DNA of 64,000 nt from CAVVAH01 sp963746175 (GCA_963746175.1 CAVVAH010000001.1:310001-374000), one strand, 5' to 3'; numbered from the stretch's first letter, positions 17,393 to 26,073 are shown. Notes: generated by a model from the letters alone, not told the origin. Translations and numbers: made by a program.

Positions 17393-17465
17393 CTCGTTTG
17401 CGACATGGTTCCCCGACACGCCGTCGGTGCCGTCGGCGTGTCGGTGACTCAGGTCGCAAACGATC
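17393..17465. repeat. Long intergenic palindrome family, copy A
   Basis: About 73 bp between convergent genes. Outer arms CGTTTGCGAC (17395-17404) and GTCGCAAACG, and inner arms GACACGCCG and CGGCGTGTC, pair around a short loop. Copy B at 51065-51138 has the same arms and also sits at a convergent junction; both are followed by CGGCGGGTCAG. It may terminate transcription from both sides or be a REP-like mobile palindrome. Confidence 0.75.
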
Positions 17466-17490
17466 ACTGACGGCGGGTCAGTGGCGAGCG

Positions 17491-18174
17491 CTACGTGCGG
17501 AAGCTGGCCCGCAGGGTGCCGGTGCCGGGGGCGATCATCCGGACCGCGCTGATGTCGTGCACGGAGACGCCGACGGTGCGGCCCCAGGACCCGCGCCCGT
17601 CCTGCACCTCGCACCAGCCGGCGTCGACGATCCGGCCATCAGTGGTGACGACCTGCACCTCGTACCGTCCGGTCCACGGCGAGTCCTCGAGGCTGACGAA
17701 CAGCCACGACGGCGATCCCTCGTAGGCGAAGACCGTGCCGTGCCCCCCGGCGCCGCCGTGCACGGGCGCCGCGAGGAAGTACTCGCCGTCGGCGACGTCC
17801 AGCGTGTGCCGGTACCGGTGGGCCAGCTGGACGTCGTCGGCCGTCCGGGCCCACACGACCCCACCGGCGAGGAGGGCGCCGATCAGTGAGGCGGCGGCCG
17901 CCAGCACCACCGGGCGCGGGCGCCACCGGCCGCGGGGGGTCAGCGCGGACAGGACCGCGCTCTCGAAACCGGGCGACGGCTCCCGGGGCGGCGCCAGCAG
18001 CACCAGCTCGTCGATCACGGCGCTGAGCTCGGCGAGCTCCCGGCGGCAGTCCGGGCAGCCGGCCAGGTGCGCCAGCGCCCGGGCCCGGTCGTCGCCGGCG
18101 GCGACGCCGGCCGCCAGCTCGGGCAGCAGGTCGCGCACGGCCTCGCAGCCGGCACCCACCGGAAGGTCACTCAT
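17491..18174 (-). CDS. Zinc-binding anti-sigma factor
   Basis: 227-residue membrane anti-sigma factor. An N-terminal ZAS-type domain with HLAGCPDCRREL (H-x3-C-x2-C) near residues 36-47 is followed by one transmembrane helix, PVVLAAAASLIGALLAGGVVWA near 88-109, and an extracytoplasmic RskA-like beta domain (GEYFLAAPVHGGAGGHGTVFAYEG..., SWLFVSLEDSPW). It would hold the co-transcribed ECF sigma factor inactive until an envelope signal triggers release. ATG 18174 overlaps the sigma gene by 8 bp. Confidence 0.9.
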   Translation of the reverse strand: MSDLPVGAGCEAVRDLLPELAAGVAAGDDRARALAHLAGCPDCRRELAELSAVIDELVLLAPPREPSPGFESAVLSALTPRGRWRPRPVVLAAAASLIGALLAGGVVWARTADDVQLAHRYRHTLDVADGEYFLAAPVHGGAGGHGTVFAYEGSPSWLFVSLEDSPWTGRYEVQVVTTDGRIVDAGWCEVQDGRGSWGRTVGVSVHDISAVRMIAPGTGTLRASFRT

Positions 18175-18751
18175 CCCGCACCGCCATCCGCTCACGCAGG
18201 GCACCCAACCCCCGGCGCACCCGCGTCTTGACCGTGCCGACCGGGAGGCCGTCCCGCTCGGCGATCTCGCTGGCCGTCAGGCCGTAGAACGTCATGAGCA
18301 CCACCGGTCGGCTCTGGTTGGGCGGCAGCGCGGCGAGCGCGTCACGGATCTCCTCGGTCGTCGTGAATTGTTCCGCCGTGTCGGGCGACGTGTCGTTGTT
18401 GAGCAGGACGCTGGTCAGGACGTCGGGGTCCATCGGGGTCTCGCGGCGGTAGCGCACGGCGTCGATCGCGGTGTTCCGGGTGATCGTGAGCAGCCAGGTC
18501 GTCACCCGGCCGCGTCGGACGTCGTAGGACGACGCGTGCCGCCAGGCCTTGACGAACGCCTCCTGGGCGACCTCCTCGGCGACCGCCCGGCTGCCGACCA
18601 CCGTCATGGCGAGGCCGACCACCCGCGCCTGGTAGCGGCGCACGAACGCGGCCGCCGCGTCCTGGTCGCCGACGGCCATCCCTGCGAGGAGGGACTCGTC
18701 ACTCAGCGGGGGCACCTCGGTAGTACGCGCGGCGGCCCGGGAGGGTTTCAC
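18167..18751 (-). CDS. ECF-family RNA polymerase sigma factor
   Basis: 194 residues from GTG 18751. Region 2: FVRRYQARVVGLAMTVVGSRAVAEEVAQEAFVKAWRHASSYD, with VTTWLLTITRNTAIDAVR. Region 4: ALAALPPNQSRPVVLMTFYGLTASEIAERDGLPVGTVKTRVRRGL, a clear HTH. Resembles the SigK/SigL group that pairs with RskA-type anti-sigma factors, and the downstream anti-sigma overlaps it. The start is not certain; a shorter form beginning near LSDESLLAGM is possible. The opposite strand starts hyuA only about 46 bp away. Confidence 0.92.
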   Translation of the reverse strand: MKPSRAAARTTEVPPLSDESLLAGMAVGDQDAAAAFVRRYQARVVGLAMTVVGSRAVAEEVAQEAFVKAWRHASSYDVRRGRVTTWLLTITRNTAIDAVRYRRETPMDPDVLTSVLLNNDTSPDTAEQFTTTEEIRDALAALPPNQSRPVVLMTFYGLTASEIAERDGLPVGTVKTRVRRGLGALRERMAVRDE

Positions 18752-18758
18752 CGGCCCA

Positions 18759-18777
18759 GGCTCCCACGCCGGGAGCC
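18759..18777. promoter_or_regulatory. Inverted repeat in the sigma/hyuA divergent region
   Basis: GGCTCCC (18759-18765) and GGGAGCC (18771-18777) flank a 5-nt spacer in the 46-bp gap between the divergent sigma factor and hyuA genes. It could be a control site for either gene. Short GC-rich repeats arise easily by chance in this DNA, so support is weak. Confidence 0.3.
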
Positions 18778-18797
18778 GGCACCGGTTGAATGGCCGG

Positions 18798-20885
18798 ATG
18801 GCCGGACCCCAGGCGCCCGCACGCGGGCTGCGCATCGGCATCGACACCGGTGGAACGTTCACCGACGTCGTGGCCGTGGACACGGCGACCGGCCGGGTGG
18901 TGACGACGAAGACCCCCTCCACCCCGGCGAACCCGGCGGACGGCTTCATGGCCGGCGTCCGCAAGGTCCTCGACCTGATGGCCGCGGACGGGAGCGACGT
19001 CGCCGCCGTCTGCCACGGAACGACGGTGGCGACCAACCAGCTGCTCGAGGGCAAGGTCGGCGACCTCGGGTTCATCACGACCGAGGGCTACGAGTTCCTG
19101 CTGGAGATCGCCCGGCAGTCGGTGCCCGACGGCTACGGCAACTCCTACTTCTGGGTGAAGCCGCCGCGGATCGTCCCGGTGCACCGGGTGCGCACCGTCG
19201 GCGGCCGGCTCGACTTCCAGGGCGACGAGGTGCGGCCGTTCGACGAGGAGCAGGCGGTCGCGGCCGCTCGGTTCTTCCGGGACGCCGGCATCGACACGAT
19301 CGGGGTCTGCTTCCTGCACTCCTACGCCGACCCGGCGCACGAGCTGGCGATGCGCGAGGTCCTGGACCGTGAGCACCCTGCCGCGGTCGTGTCGATCTCG
19401 AGCGAGGTGCTGCGCGAGTACCGGGAGTACGAGCGCGCGGTCACGACCCTCGTCGACGCGGCGGTCAAACCGCGGATGTCGTCGTACGTCGCGAACATCC
19501 GCTCGCGGCTCGACGAGCTGTCGCCGGGCGTGCCGTTCTACGTCATGAAGTCCAACGGCGGCGTGCTGTCCGCCGAGGAGGTCGTGCACCAGCCGATCAC
19601 CACGGTGCTCTCCGGCCCGGCGGCCGGCGCGCTGGGCGCAGCCCTCGTCGCCCGCGAGGCCGGCTTCGACAAGCTGCTGACCTGCGACGGTGGCGGCACC
19701 TCGACGGACGTCGCGGTGGTCCTGGACGGCGAGCCGGCGCTCACCACCGAGGGCACGGTCGGCAGCTACCCGAGCAAGGTCCCGATGATCGACGTCGTCA
19801 CGGTGGGCGCCGGCGGCGGCTCGGTGGCGTGGGTGTCGCCCGAGGGCGCGCTCAAGGTCGGGCCCCGCTCGGCCGGCGCGGACCCGGGACCGCTCTGCTA
19901 CGGCAAGGGCGGCACCGAGCCGACGGTCACCGACGCGCACGTCGTGCTGGGTCGCATCCCGCCGCACCTCCTCGGTGGCGAGATCCCGCTCGACGTCGCC
20001 GCGGCCCGGACCGGTCTGGAGGCGCTCGCCGGGCGGCTCGGCCTCGCCGTCGAGCAGACCGCGACCGGCATCCTGGAGATCTCGGCCTGGAACCAGGCCA
20101 ACGCCCTCCGCGAGGTCACCGTCAAGCGCGGTCTCGACGTGCGCGACTTCACGATGGCGACGTTCGGCGGCTCCGGGTCGCTCCTGCTCTGCCGGCTGGT
20201 GGACGTGCTCGGGCTGGCCGGGGTGCTGGTGCCGCGCGACCCGGGCAACCTCTCGGCGTTCGGCCTGCTCACGGTCGACGTCCGCAACGACTACGTGCGC
20301 ACCGCGGTCAGCCGCCACGACGACCTCGACCGCGTGACGGTCGGCAAGGTGCTCGACGACCTGCAGGCGCAGGCGGCGGCCGCGCTGGACCGCGAGGGCT
20401 TCGCGCCCGGCGAGCACCGCTACCTGCGCAGCGCCGACCTCCGCTACGCCGGTCAGGCCTTCGAGGTCCGCGTCCCGGCACCGGACGGGGCGGTCGACGG
20501 CGAGTTCGTCGACAGCGTCGCCCGGGCGTTCCACGACGCGCACGAGCAGCTCTACGGCTACGCGTTCCGCGGCGACGCCCGGCAGCCGGTCGAGTGGGTC
20601 AACCTGCGCGTCACCGGTGTCGGCCCGATCGAGCGGCCACAGCTCGGCGAGCTCGCGGCGCGCGACGGCGGCGTCGAGCGCGCGCGCACCGGCGTACGCC
20701 CGGTGTGCTTCGACGAGTGGGCCGAGACGCCCGTCTACTGGCGGCCGGACCTGGCGCCGGGTGACGTGGTCGTGGGGCCGGCGGTCGTCGAGGAGTTCGG
20801 CTCGACCGTGCCGCTGCACCCCGGCTACTCGGCCACCGTGGACCGCTTCGGCAACCTGCTGGTGACGCGAGGAGAGCGGTCATGA
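18798..20885 (+). CDS. hyuA: HyuA-type hydantoinase/5-oxoprolinase subunit A
   Basis: 695-residue ATP-binding subunit of the N-methylhydantoinase/5-oxoprolinase/acetone carboxylase family. Diagnostic: RIGIDTGGTFTDVVAVD (phosphate-binding loop) at residues ~12-28, CHGTTVATNQLLEGK near 74, SGPAAGALGAALVA near 271, CDGGGTSTDVAVV near 294 and TVGAGGGSVAW near 333. These ATP-dependent enzymes open cyclic amides or carboxylate ketones; which one applies here is unknown. ATG 18798 was chosen over an in-frame TTG at 18786. The last four bases overlap hyuB as ATGA. Confidence 0.9.
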   Translation: MAGPQAPARGLRIGIDTGGTFTDVVAVDTATGRVVTTKTPSTPANPADGFMAGVRKVLDLMAADGSDVAAVCHGTTVATNQLLEGKVGDLGFITTEGYEFLLEIARQSVPDGYGNSYFWVKPPRIVPVHRVRTVGGRLDFQGDEVRPFDEEQAVAAARFFRDAGIDTIGVCFLHSYADPAHELAMREVLDREHPAAVVSISSEVLREYREYERAVTTLVDAAVKPRMSSYVANIRSRLDELSPGVPFYVMKSNGGVLSAEEVVHQPITTVLSGPAAGALGAALVAREAGFDKLLTCDGGGTSTDVAVVLDGEPALTTEGTVGSYPSKVPMIDVVTVGAGGGSVAWVSPEGALKVGPRSAGADPGPLCYGKGGTEPTVTDAHVVLGRIPPHLLGGEIPLDVAAARTGLEALAGRLGLAVEQTATGILEISAWNQANALREVTVKRGLDVRDFTMATFGGSGSLLLCRLVDVLGLAGVLVPRDPGNLSAFGLLTVDVRNDYVRTAVSRHDDLDRVTVGKVLDDLQAQAAAALDREGFAPGEHRYLRSADLRYAGQAFEVRVPAPDGAVDGEFVDSVARAFHDAHEQLYGYAFRGDARQPVEWVNLRVTGVGPIERPQLGELAARDGGVERARTGVRPVCFDEWAETPVYWRPDLAPGDVVVGPAVVEEFGSTVPLHPGYSATVDRFGNLLVTRGERS

Positions 20886-22741
20886 CGGTCGACCCGGTGC
20901 TCGTCGAGATCGTCGAGGGCTCCCTGGCGGCGATCGAGAAGGAGGTGGAGACCGCGATCGGGCGCACCGCGCGGTCACCGATGATCCGCGACGCGCACGA
21001 CTTCCGGGCCGGCATCCACGACCGGCGGCTGCGCAAGCTCACCGGCCGGTCGTACTCGGCCCTCGTGCACCCCGTCGCACGTGACTTCCCGCTCGACACC
21101 ATGAGGCCCGGCGACGTCTTCTTCCACAACGACGTCTACCTCTCCGAGGGCGGCATCGGCCACCTGCCGGACCTCTGCGTCACGGTGCCGGTGTTCGTCG
21201 ACGGCGCGGACCGTCCCGAGGTCGTCGCGTTCGTCCAGGCCTTCGGCCACCACGACGACATCGGCGGGTCGGTCCCCGGCTCGATGCCCTCGACCGCGAC
21301 GTCGGTGTTCCAGGAGGGGCTGATGGTCCCCCCGATCCGGCTGTGGGACCAGGGGGTGCGCAACGACGCGGCGCTGCGCATCATGACCCGCAACTCGCGG
21401 ATGCCCGACTCGTTGGCTGCCGACCTCGACGCCGAGTGCTCGGCCTGCCTGATGGGCTCGCGCCGGCTCGGCGAGCTGTTCACGCGGTACGGCCGGGAGA
21501 CCGTCGAGGCCTGCTTCGACGCGATCGTCGACCGGACGACGGAGACCTACCGCCGCGAGATCATGTCGCAGATCCCGGACGGCAGCTACGTCTGGGAGGA
21601 CTACGCCGAGCACGACGGCGTCGACGAGCCGCGGCTGCACGCGCAGCGGATCACGCTGACGATGGACTCCACGCGGGACCGTCCGCTGGTGCTGGACTTC
21701 ACCGGCACGTCGCCGCAGGCCAAGGGTCCGATCAACCACTGCGGCGACTACGCCGACGGCAACTTCCTCGCGAAGTGGCTGGCGCCGATCCTGCGCAACC
21801 TCGCCGAGACGCCCGAGCGGATGGCCGAGCTCGACGTCAACGAGGGCATCGTGCCGCTCATCGAGATGCGCTTCCCGCCGCCCGGCACGCTGCTGACCCC
21901 GGTGTTCCCGGCGCCGACCAATGCCCGGACCTTCGTGATCCTGCGGCTGCTCGGCGTACTCGCAGGAGTGCTCGCGAAGGCCGTCGACGGCCGGATGCCG
22001 GCCGACCAGGAGACGATCCGCTACACCGGCGTCTACGGCACCGACCGCGACGGCGAGCCGTACCTCATGCGCGAGGTGCTCGGTGGCGGCTCCGGCGGTC
22101 GCTGGTACGCCGACGGCGAGGACACCATCCACGTCGTGCCCGACTCGCGGAACCTGCCGACCGAGTTCACCGAGTCGCGGTTCCCGTTCCTCGTCGAGCG
22201 CCTCGGGCTGGCCCAGGACTCCGGCGGCGCCGGGCAGTTCCGGGGCGGGCTCGGCTACGAGAAGCACATCCGGATGCTGCGCGACGCGCACTTCATGTCC
22301 ATCGCGGACCGCTCCATCCTCGCGTGCTGGGGCGTCAAGGGTGGCCGGGCCGGGCAGCCCTTCGAGGTGACGATCGACCCGGGCGGTCCGGACGAGCACG
22401 TCGTCGATGCCCTGGCCGACGCCGAGCCGGTGCGTGCCGGCCAGGTCATCAGGATCCGCACCACCGGCGGCGGCGGGTGGGGTGACCCGCTGGACCGTAC
22501 GGTCGCGGACGTGGTGCGCGACGTCGAGTGGCACAAGGTGTCGGTGGAGGCAGCCAGGGCCGACTACGGCGTCGTGCTCACGCTCGACGACGCGACGGCG
22601 AGGGTCGACGACGAGGCCACCGAGGCACGGCGCGGCGAGCTGCGTGCGGCCCGCACCGGCGACGAGCCGTTCTTCGACCGCGGTCCCGGCTACGCCCGGC
22701 TGTCCGGCGGCGCGCCGTACGCCGACGTCGACGTGATCTGA
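20882..22741 (+). CDS. hyuB: HyuB-type hydantoinase/5-oxoprolinase subunit B
   Basis: 619-residue partner of HyuA. Typical segments are DVFFHNDVYLSEGGIGHLPDLCVTVPVF near 80, GHHDDIGGSVPGSMPSTATSVFQEGLMVPP near 122, DFTGTSPQAKGPINH near 279 and GAGQFRGGLGYEKHIRML near 450. Family members form A/B complexes that hydrolyse hydantoins or 5-oxoproline with ATP, or carboxylate ketones. The closeness to purine-type genes at 0-10 kb and to the nitrilase suggests nitrogen-heterocycle breakdown, which is inference. Length is slightly above the usual 520-580. Confidence 0.9.
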   Translation: MTVDPVLVEIVEGSLAAIEKEVETAIGRTARSPMIRDAHDFRAGIHDRRLRKLTGRSYSALVHPVARDFPLDTMRPGDVFFHNDVYLSEGGIGHLPDLCVTVPVFVDGADRPEVVAFVQAFGHHDDIGGSVPGSMPSTATSVFQEGLMVPPIRLWDQGVRNDAALRIMTRNSRMPDSLAADLDAECSACLMGSRRLGELFTRYGRETVEACFDAIVDRTTETYRREIMSQIPDGSYVWEDYAEHDGVDEPRLHAQRITLTMDSTRDRPLVLDFTGTSPQAKGPINHCGDYADGNFLAKWLAPILRNLAETPERMAELDVNEGIVPLIEMRFPPPGTLLTPVFPAPTNARTFVILRLLGVLAGVLAKAVDGRMPADQETIRYTGVYGTDRDGEPYLMREVLGGGSGGRWYADGEDTIHVVPDSRNLPTEFTESRFPFLVERLGLAQDSGGAGQFRGGLGYEKHIRMLRDAHFMSIADRSILACWGVKGGRAGQPFEVTIDPGGPDEHVVDALADAEPVRAGQVIRIRTTGGGGWGDPLDRTVADVVRDVEWHKVSVEAARADYGVVLTLDDATARVDDEATEARRGELRAARTGDEPFFDRGPGYARLSGGAPYADVDVI

Positions 22742-22844
22742 GCAGCCGGCTCTCGACACTCCTTCGGACACGCTGGCAGACTCGCCGGACCCACGGGAGC
22801 GGCGACCACCCTGGAGCGGCCCTCCCCGGACACGGAGGCATGCC

Positions 22845-23489
22845 ATGGCTGGGTTCAGGACATCCGGAGCGACGCTGGCAGCGGCAGGACTGGTGGTGGC
22901 GGCCGGCGGGTTCCTCTCGCTGGCGGGCACCAACTCGGTGACGAAGAACGACATCAAGTCCGGTGCGGTCGGCAAGTCCGAGGTGCGGTCGAACGCCATC
23001 GGTCACGCCGAGCTGCGCACCGGGTCGGTGCGCGGCGCGGAGGTCGACGAGGCCTCGCTCGGCAAGGTGCCGAGCGCCGGCGCGGCGGACACCCTGGGCG
23101 CCAAGACTGCCGGTCAGCTGGACACCCGCTGGGCGCTGGTCAACGAGAGCGGTGTCATCGAACGGCAGACCGGCGGGTTCACGATCGTCAACTGCTACGC
23201 CAGCAACGCGAACTGCTACATCGACGCCGGCGAGGACGTGACGAACAACGGCCTGTCGGCGCAGATCGCCGCCGCGAACACGGACGGCAGCCCGATCCTC
23301 TCCGGCGAGGCCGGCGTGGCGCCCTGCGGTGCCGCGTCGGTGGCTTGCGTGCCACCCAACACCGAGAGCCCGAACATCCTGGTGGTCGCTCCCCGCGCGT
23401 CGGACGGGACGGTGCCCGGCGGGTCCGCACCGCCGAACGCGGCGAACGCCGCGCGGTTCTACGTCTTCGTCAGCGGCTCCGAGGGGTAG
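22845..23489 (+). CDS. Secreted or anchored protein with N-terminal pseudo-repeats, unknown function
   Basis: 214 residues. An N-terminal hydrophobic segment (ATLAAAGLVVAAGGFLSLAG) looks like a signal peptide or anchor. It is followed by loose repeats (IKSGAVGKSEVRSNAIGHAELRTGSVRGAEV) of the type common in actinobacterial surface proteins, then a domain with four Cys (VNCYASNANCY, APCGAASVACVP) that could form two disulfides. RBS GGAGG is about 7 bases before ATG. No enzymatic motif is seen. It overlaps the convergent SRPBCC gene by 20 bp at the 3' end. Confidence 0.75.
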   Translation: MAGFRTSGATLAAAGLVVAAGGFLSLAGTNSVTKNDIKSGAVGKSEVRSNAIGHAELRTGSVRGAEVDEASLGKVPSAGAADTLGAKTAGQLDTRWALVNESGVIERQTGGFTIVNCYASNANCYIDAGEDVTNNGLSAQIAAANTDGSPILSGEAGVAPCGAASVACVPPNTESPNILVVAPRASDGTVPGGSAPPNAANAARFYVFVSGSEG

Positions 23490-23952
23490 GACCCTCCGCG
23501 GCACGGGCAAGGGCGTCCAGGGTGGCGACCATGCCCCGCCTGTTGTGGGCGGCCCGGTCGGCGATGCCCATCACCGGAACCGAGGTCAGGCGTACCGCCG
23601 CCGTGCGCCGGTCCTGCCAGGTCTCGACGACCTGGCAGCCGTCGCCGTCCGCGGTGAAGGTGTAGCGCCATTCCGAGATCGGCAGCCCGGCGAAGGTGAC
23701 GGCGAACGCGAACTCCCGGCCGCGGTCGGCCACCGTGACCCGGCAGGACGTCGACCACAGCAGGGGGCCGCGCCGGTTGCTGCCGACGAAGCGCGCGCCG
23801 ACGGCCGGTGAGCCGGCGCCGTCCACCCAGCGGCACGACGCGGTCTCCGGGCTCCACTCACCCATCCGGCTCACGTCGCTCACCAGGTCGTACAGCACCT
23901 CCGGCGGTGCGGCCACCCAGCGACCGACCTCGGCTGTGCGTGACTCGGTCAT
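23470..23952 (-). CDS. SRPBCC/START-like domain protein
   Basis: 160-residue SRPBCC-fold protein (polyketide cyclase/START-like): VGRWVAAPPEVLYDLVSDVSRMGEWSPE at the N-terminus, VGSNRRGPLLWSTSCRVTVADRG mid-way and VVETWQDRR before the C-terminal helix. The fold binds hydrophobic ligands; no catalytic role can be assigned. ATG abuts the TGA of the upstream MerB-like gene (TGATG), so it is the last gene of a three-gene minus-strand operon with the MerB-like protein and a methyltransferase. Confidence 0.8.
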   Translation of the reverse strand: MTESRTAEVGRWVAAPPEVLYDLVSDVSRMGEWSPETASCRWVDGAGSPAVGARFVGSNRRGPLLWSTSCRVTVADRGREFAFAVTFAGLPISEWRYTFTADGDGCQVVETWQDRRTAAVRLTSVPVMGIADRAAHNRRGMVATLDALARAAEGPTPRSR

Positions 23953-24620
23953 CAGCCCAGCCCCCAGAACGCACCGCGCAGCCCGACGTCACGGAAGTAC
24001 CCGGCCGCGGTCGACGGGTCGCGTCGGACGTAGCCGCGGTCGAGGCGGCCGGCGTACCACCCGCTCGCCAGCCGCCAGAGCGTCTCGAGGTCCATGACGT
24101 AGCCACGCTCCTCGCCGGTGCGCTCCAGCCACCGGTCGACGCAGTCGGGGCCGCAGAACAGGCGCTGGTGCGCGCAGGTGTGCACGACGTCGTCCCAGAT
24201 CAGCCGGGTGGGGACCAGGAAGTGTGCGACCTCGGGGCCCGACGGCGGTCCGTCGCGACCGACGACCCATGACAGGGCCGAGCCGCAGGCGGGGCAGGTG
24301 GTGGCGACGAGTACGGTCGGGTCGTCGTCCAACAGGTGCGGCAGCGCGAACGAGTCCCACGCGCAGCCGCCCCACCACAACGTGCGCGAGCCCATGACCG
24401 AGAAGCCGAGCGGCAGGGCGGCGAACGGGTGCGCCATCACCAACGCGCCGTCGCGCAGCACCACGTGCCGTGCGTCGGCGAGCCTGTCCAGCGCCTCGTG
24501 CAGCCCCTCGACGCTGGTGCCCGCGCTCGCGGCCAGGACGTCGTCCGGTGGCAGCCGGCCGTCGCGCGCGAACGCGTCGTAGACCGCGAGCCGGACGTCC
24601 TCGTCGGTGCCCTCAGCCAT
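23952..24620 (-). CDS. MerB-like alkylmercury lyase family protein
   Basis: 222 residues. After an N-terminal winged-helix-like half (DAFARDGRLPPDDVLAASAGTSVEGLHEALDRL) comes FSVMGSRTLWWGGCAWDSFALPHLL. The C-x-x-D here matches Cys96/Asp99 of MerB, which break carbon-mercury bonds. Later Cys residues occur in TTCPACGS and RLFCGPDC, one of which could stand in for Cys159. Many actinobacterial members of this family have no proven mercury role. No merA or merR is present, so a different lyase or binding function is possible. It overlaps the upstream methyltransferase gene by 8 bp. Confidence 0.7.
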   Translation of the reverse strand: MAEGTDEDVRLAVYDAFARDGRLPPDDVLAASAGTSVEGLHEALDRLADARHVVLRDGALVMAHPFAALPLGFSVMGSRTLWWGGCAWDSFALPHLLDDDPTVLVATTCPACGSALSWVVGRDGPPSGPEVAHFLVPTRLIWDDVVHTCAHQRLFCGPDCVDRWLERTGEERGYVMDLETLWRLASGWYAGRLDRGYVRRDPSTAAGYFRDVGLRGAFWGLG

Positions 24621-25455
24621 CGTGCCGGGCCGACGTGACGCGGATCGTCTGGTCGACCTGGAGGCTCCCGTCCGCGGTCTGCAGTGGTGCCAGGATCGCG
24701 AAGATGGCCTCCTTCACCACCGGGCGCTCGGCTTCCGGGACCGCGAGCCACAGGGCCCGGAGTCCCACCGTCCAGGACCAGTCGTGCCAGGCGTCCAGCG
24801 AGTCGAAGGCGACGTCGACCCTGTCCTCGAGCGTCGACGCGTCCGCGAAGCCCGCCGCCGTGGCCAGCGCAGCGGTCGACTCCGTGGTCGCGAACACCCC
24901 CTGCTGACCGCTCGTCCGGGCGTCGAGCACTGCGGGCGGGAGGTAGGCCTCGAACACCTCGTCGATCCGCGACCACACGTCGTCGCGGGTCCCGAAGGTC
25001 GTGAAGCCCAGGCGGCCGCCGGGCCTGAGCAGGCGGTGCCAGGTCGTCAGCGCAGCCACCGGGTCGGGCAGGAAGAACAGCAGCAGCGAGGCCGTCACCA
25101 GGTCGTAGGACGCATCCGGCAGGCCGGGGTCGGACGCATCGCGGACCAGCAGCTCGACGTCGTCGTGGCCGCCGGCGCGCAGGTCGGCGTCGAGCGCCCG
25201 CAGCATCCCCGTCGAGAGGTCGATGCCGGTCACCCGACCGCCCGGCTGGACCGCCTCGGCCGCCCGGACGGTCACGGCTCCTCGACCGCAGCCGAGGTCG
25301 AGCACGCTCTCGCCCGGCCGCGGCTGCACCGCTGCGAGCAGCCGGTCGGCGATGGGCCCGAAGTACGCCACCCCACCCTGGTCGTAGTCATCGGCCACGG
25401 CGTCGAACGTCGCCACGACCCGGCGCACCTGCTCGGTCGGATCCACGGAGGTCAT
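24613..25455 (-). CDS. Class I SAM-dependent methyltransferase
   Basis: 280 residues. Motif I is VLDLGCGRGAVTVRAAE near residues 52-68, followed by VTGIDLSTGMLRALDADL near 76 and LVTASLLLFFLPDPVAAL near 119, with LRPGGRLGFTTFG near 148. This is the UbiE/Methyltransf_11 type; the substrate is unknown. First gene of the operon with the MerB-like and SRPBCC genes, which suggests a small-molecule modification pathway. ATG 25455 follows an upstream TCC-rich stretch with no clear SD. Confidence 0.88.
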   Translation of the reverse strand: MTSVDPTEQVRRVVATFDAVADDYDQGGVAYFGPIADRLLAAVQPRPGESVLDLGCGRGAVTVRAAEAVQPGGRVTGIDLSTGMLRALDADLRAGGHDDVELLVRDASDPGLPDASYDLVTASLLLFFLPDPVAALTTWHRLLRPGGRLGFTTFGTRDDVWSRIDEVFEAYLPPAVLDARTSGQQGVFATTESTAALATAAGFADASTLEDRVDVAFDSLDAWHDWSWTVGLRALWLAVPEAERPVVKEAIFAILAPLQTADGSLQVDQTIRVTSARHDG

Positions 25456-25548
25456 CGTGGCGGCTGCGCGGCCCGGACGCCAACGACCCCGAGGTAACGG
25501 CGGGGCGCGCGGCGACGATGTTCGGTCAGGACGACCCTGGAGGCGGAC

Positions 25549-25998
25549 GTGCTCGCACGGTTGCTGGACGGCACCACGCGCGGCGCGCGGTGGGCTGCCG
25601 TCGCGGCGGTCGCGATGGCCGTCGGCGTCCTGCTCGGGGCCTCCGCGCTCGCCGGCCACACCAACCGGGTCGTCACCGTCGCGGACGGGTCGTCGACGGC
25701 GTCATCGACCGGCAGCGGGCACGCGGCCGAGCACAAGTCCGACAAGGCGTCGAAGCCGCTCAAGGCGTCCAAGGCGTCCAAGGCGTCCAAGTCCGCCAAG
25801 CCGGAGAAGTCAGCACGTTCGGACGAGTCGGAGAAGGCGGACGAGAGCGGCGACGGCGGGGTGCACGGTGCGTGCGTGTCCGCGGTGGCGCGGGACAAGG
25901 ACAAGGTCGGCGGCCCGCACCACAACCACGGCTTCGCCGTGAGCCGGGCCGCGCACACGTGCCCGAACCCCGAGCCGGGGAGCACCGCGGGCGACTGA
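25549..25998 (+). CDS. Lys/Ser-rich single-pass or secreted protein, unknown function
   Basis: 149 residues from GTG 25549, preceded by GGAGG. An N-terminal hydrophobic helix (ARWAAVAAVAMAVGVLLGASALAG) is followed by a low-complexity linker with KASKASKASKSAKPEKSARSDESEKADES, then a short tail with two Cys and the His pair PHHNHG. The linker comes from 9-bp tandem repeats. Its extracytoplasmic part would be highly charged. No family recognised. Confidence 0.65.
   Translation: MLARLLDGTTRGARWAAVAAVAMAVGVLLGASALAGHTNRVVTVADGSSTASSTGSGHAAEHKSDKASKPLKASKASKASKSAKPEKSARSDESEKADESGDGGVHGACVSAVARDKDKVGGPHHNHGFAVSRAAHTCPNPEPGSTAGD
25761..25787 (+). repeat. Tandem 9-bp repeat (caaggcgtc x3)
   Basis: Three exact copies of CAAGGCGTC encode the KAS repeats of the Lys-rich protein; a diverged half copy precedes them near 25743. 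Short in-frame repeats like this can change copy number by slippage. Confidence 0.85.
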
Positions 25999-26073
25999 GC
26001 CGCCATGCGCCGGAGGGGAGCGCGTGGAGGTTCGGTCGCCCGCCGTGCGAGGCGACCGGTCGGGTACGCCTCG

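Noticed and set aside
17393..17465. Short peptides such as CDLSHRHA encoded by both long palindromes as a conserved small protein
   Set aside because: The shared peptides follow from the shared DNA palindrome; neither has a start signal or full gene context.
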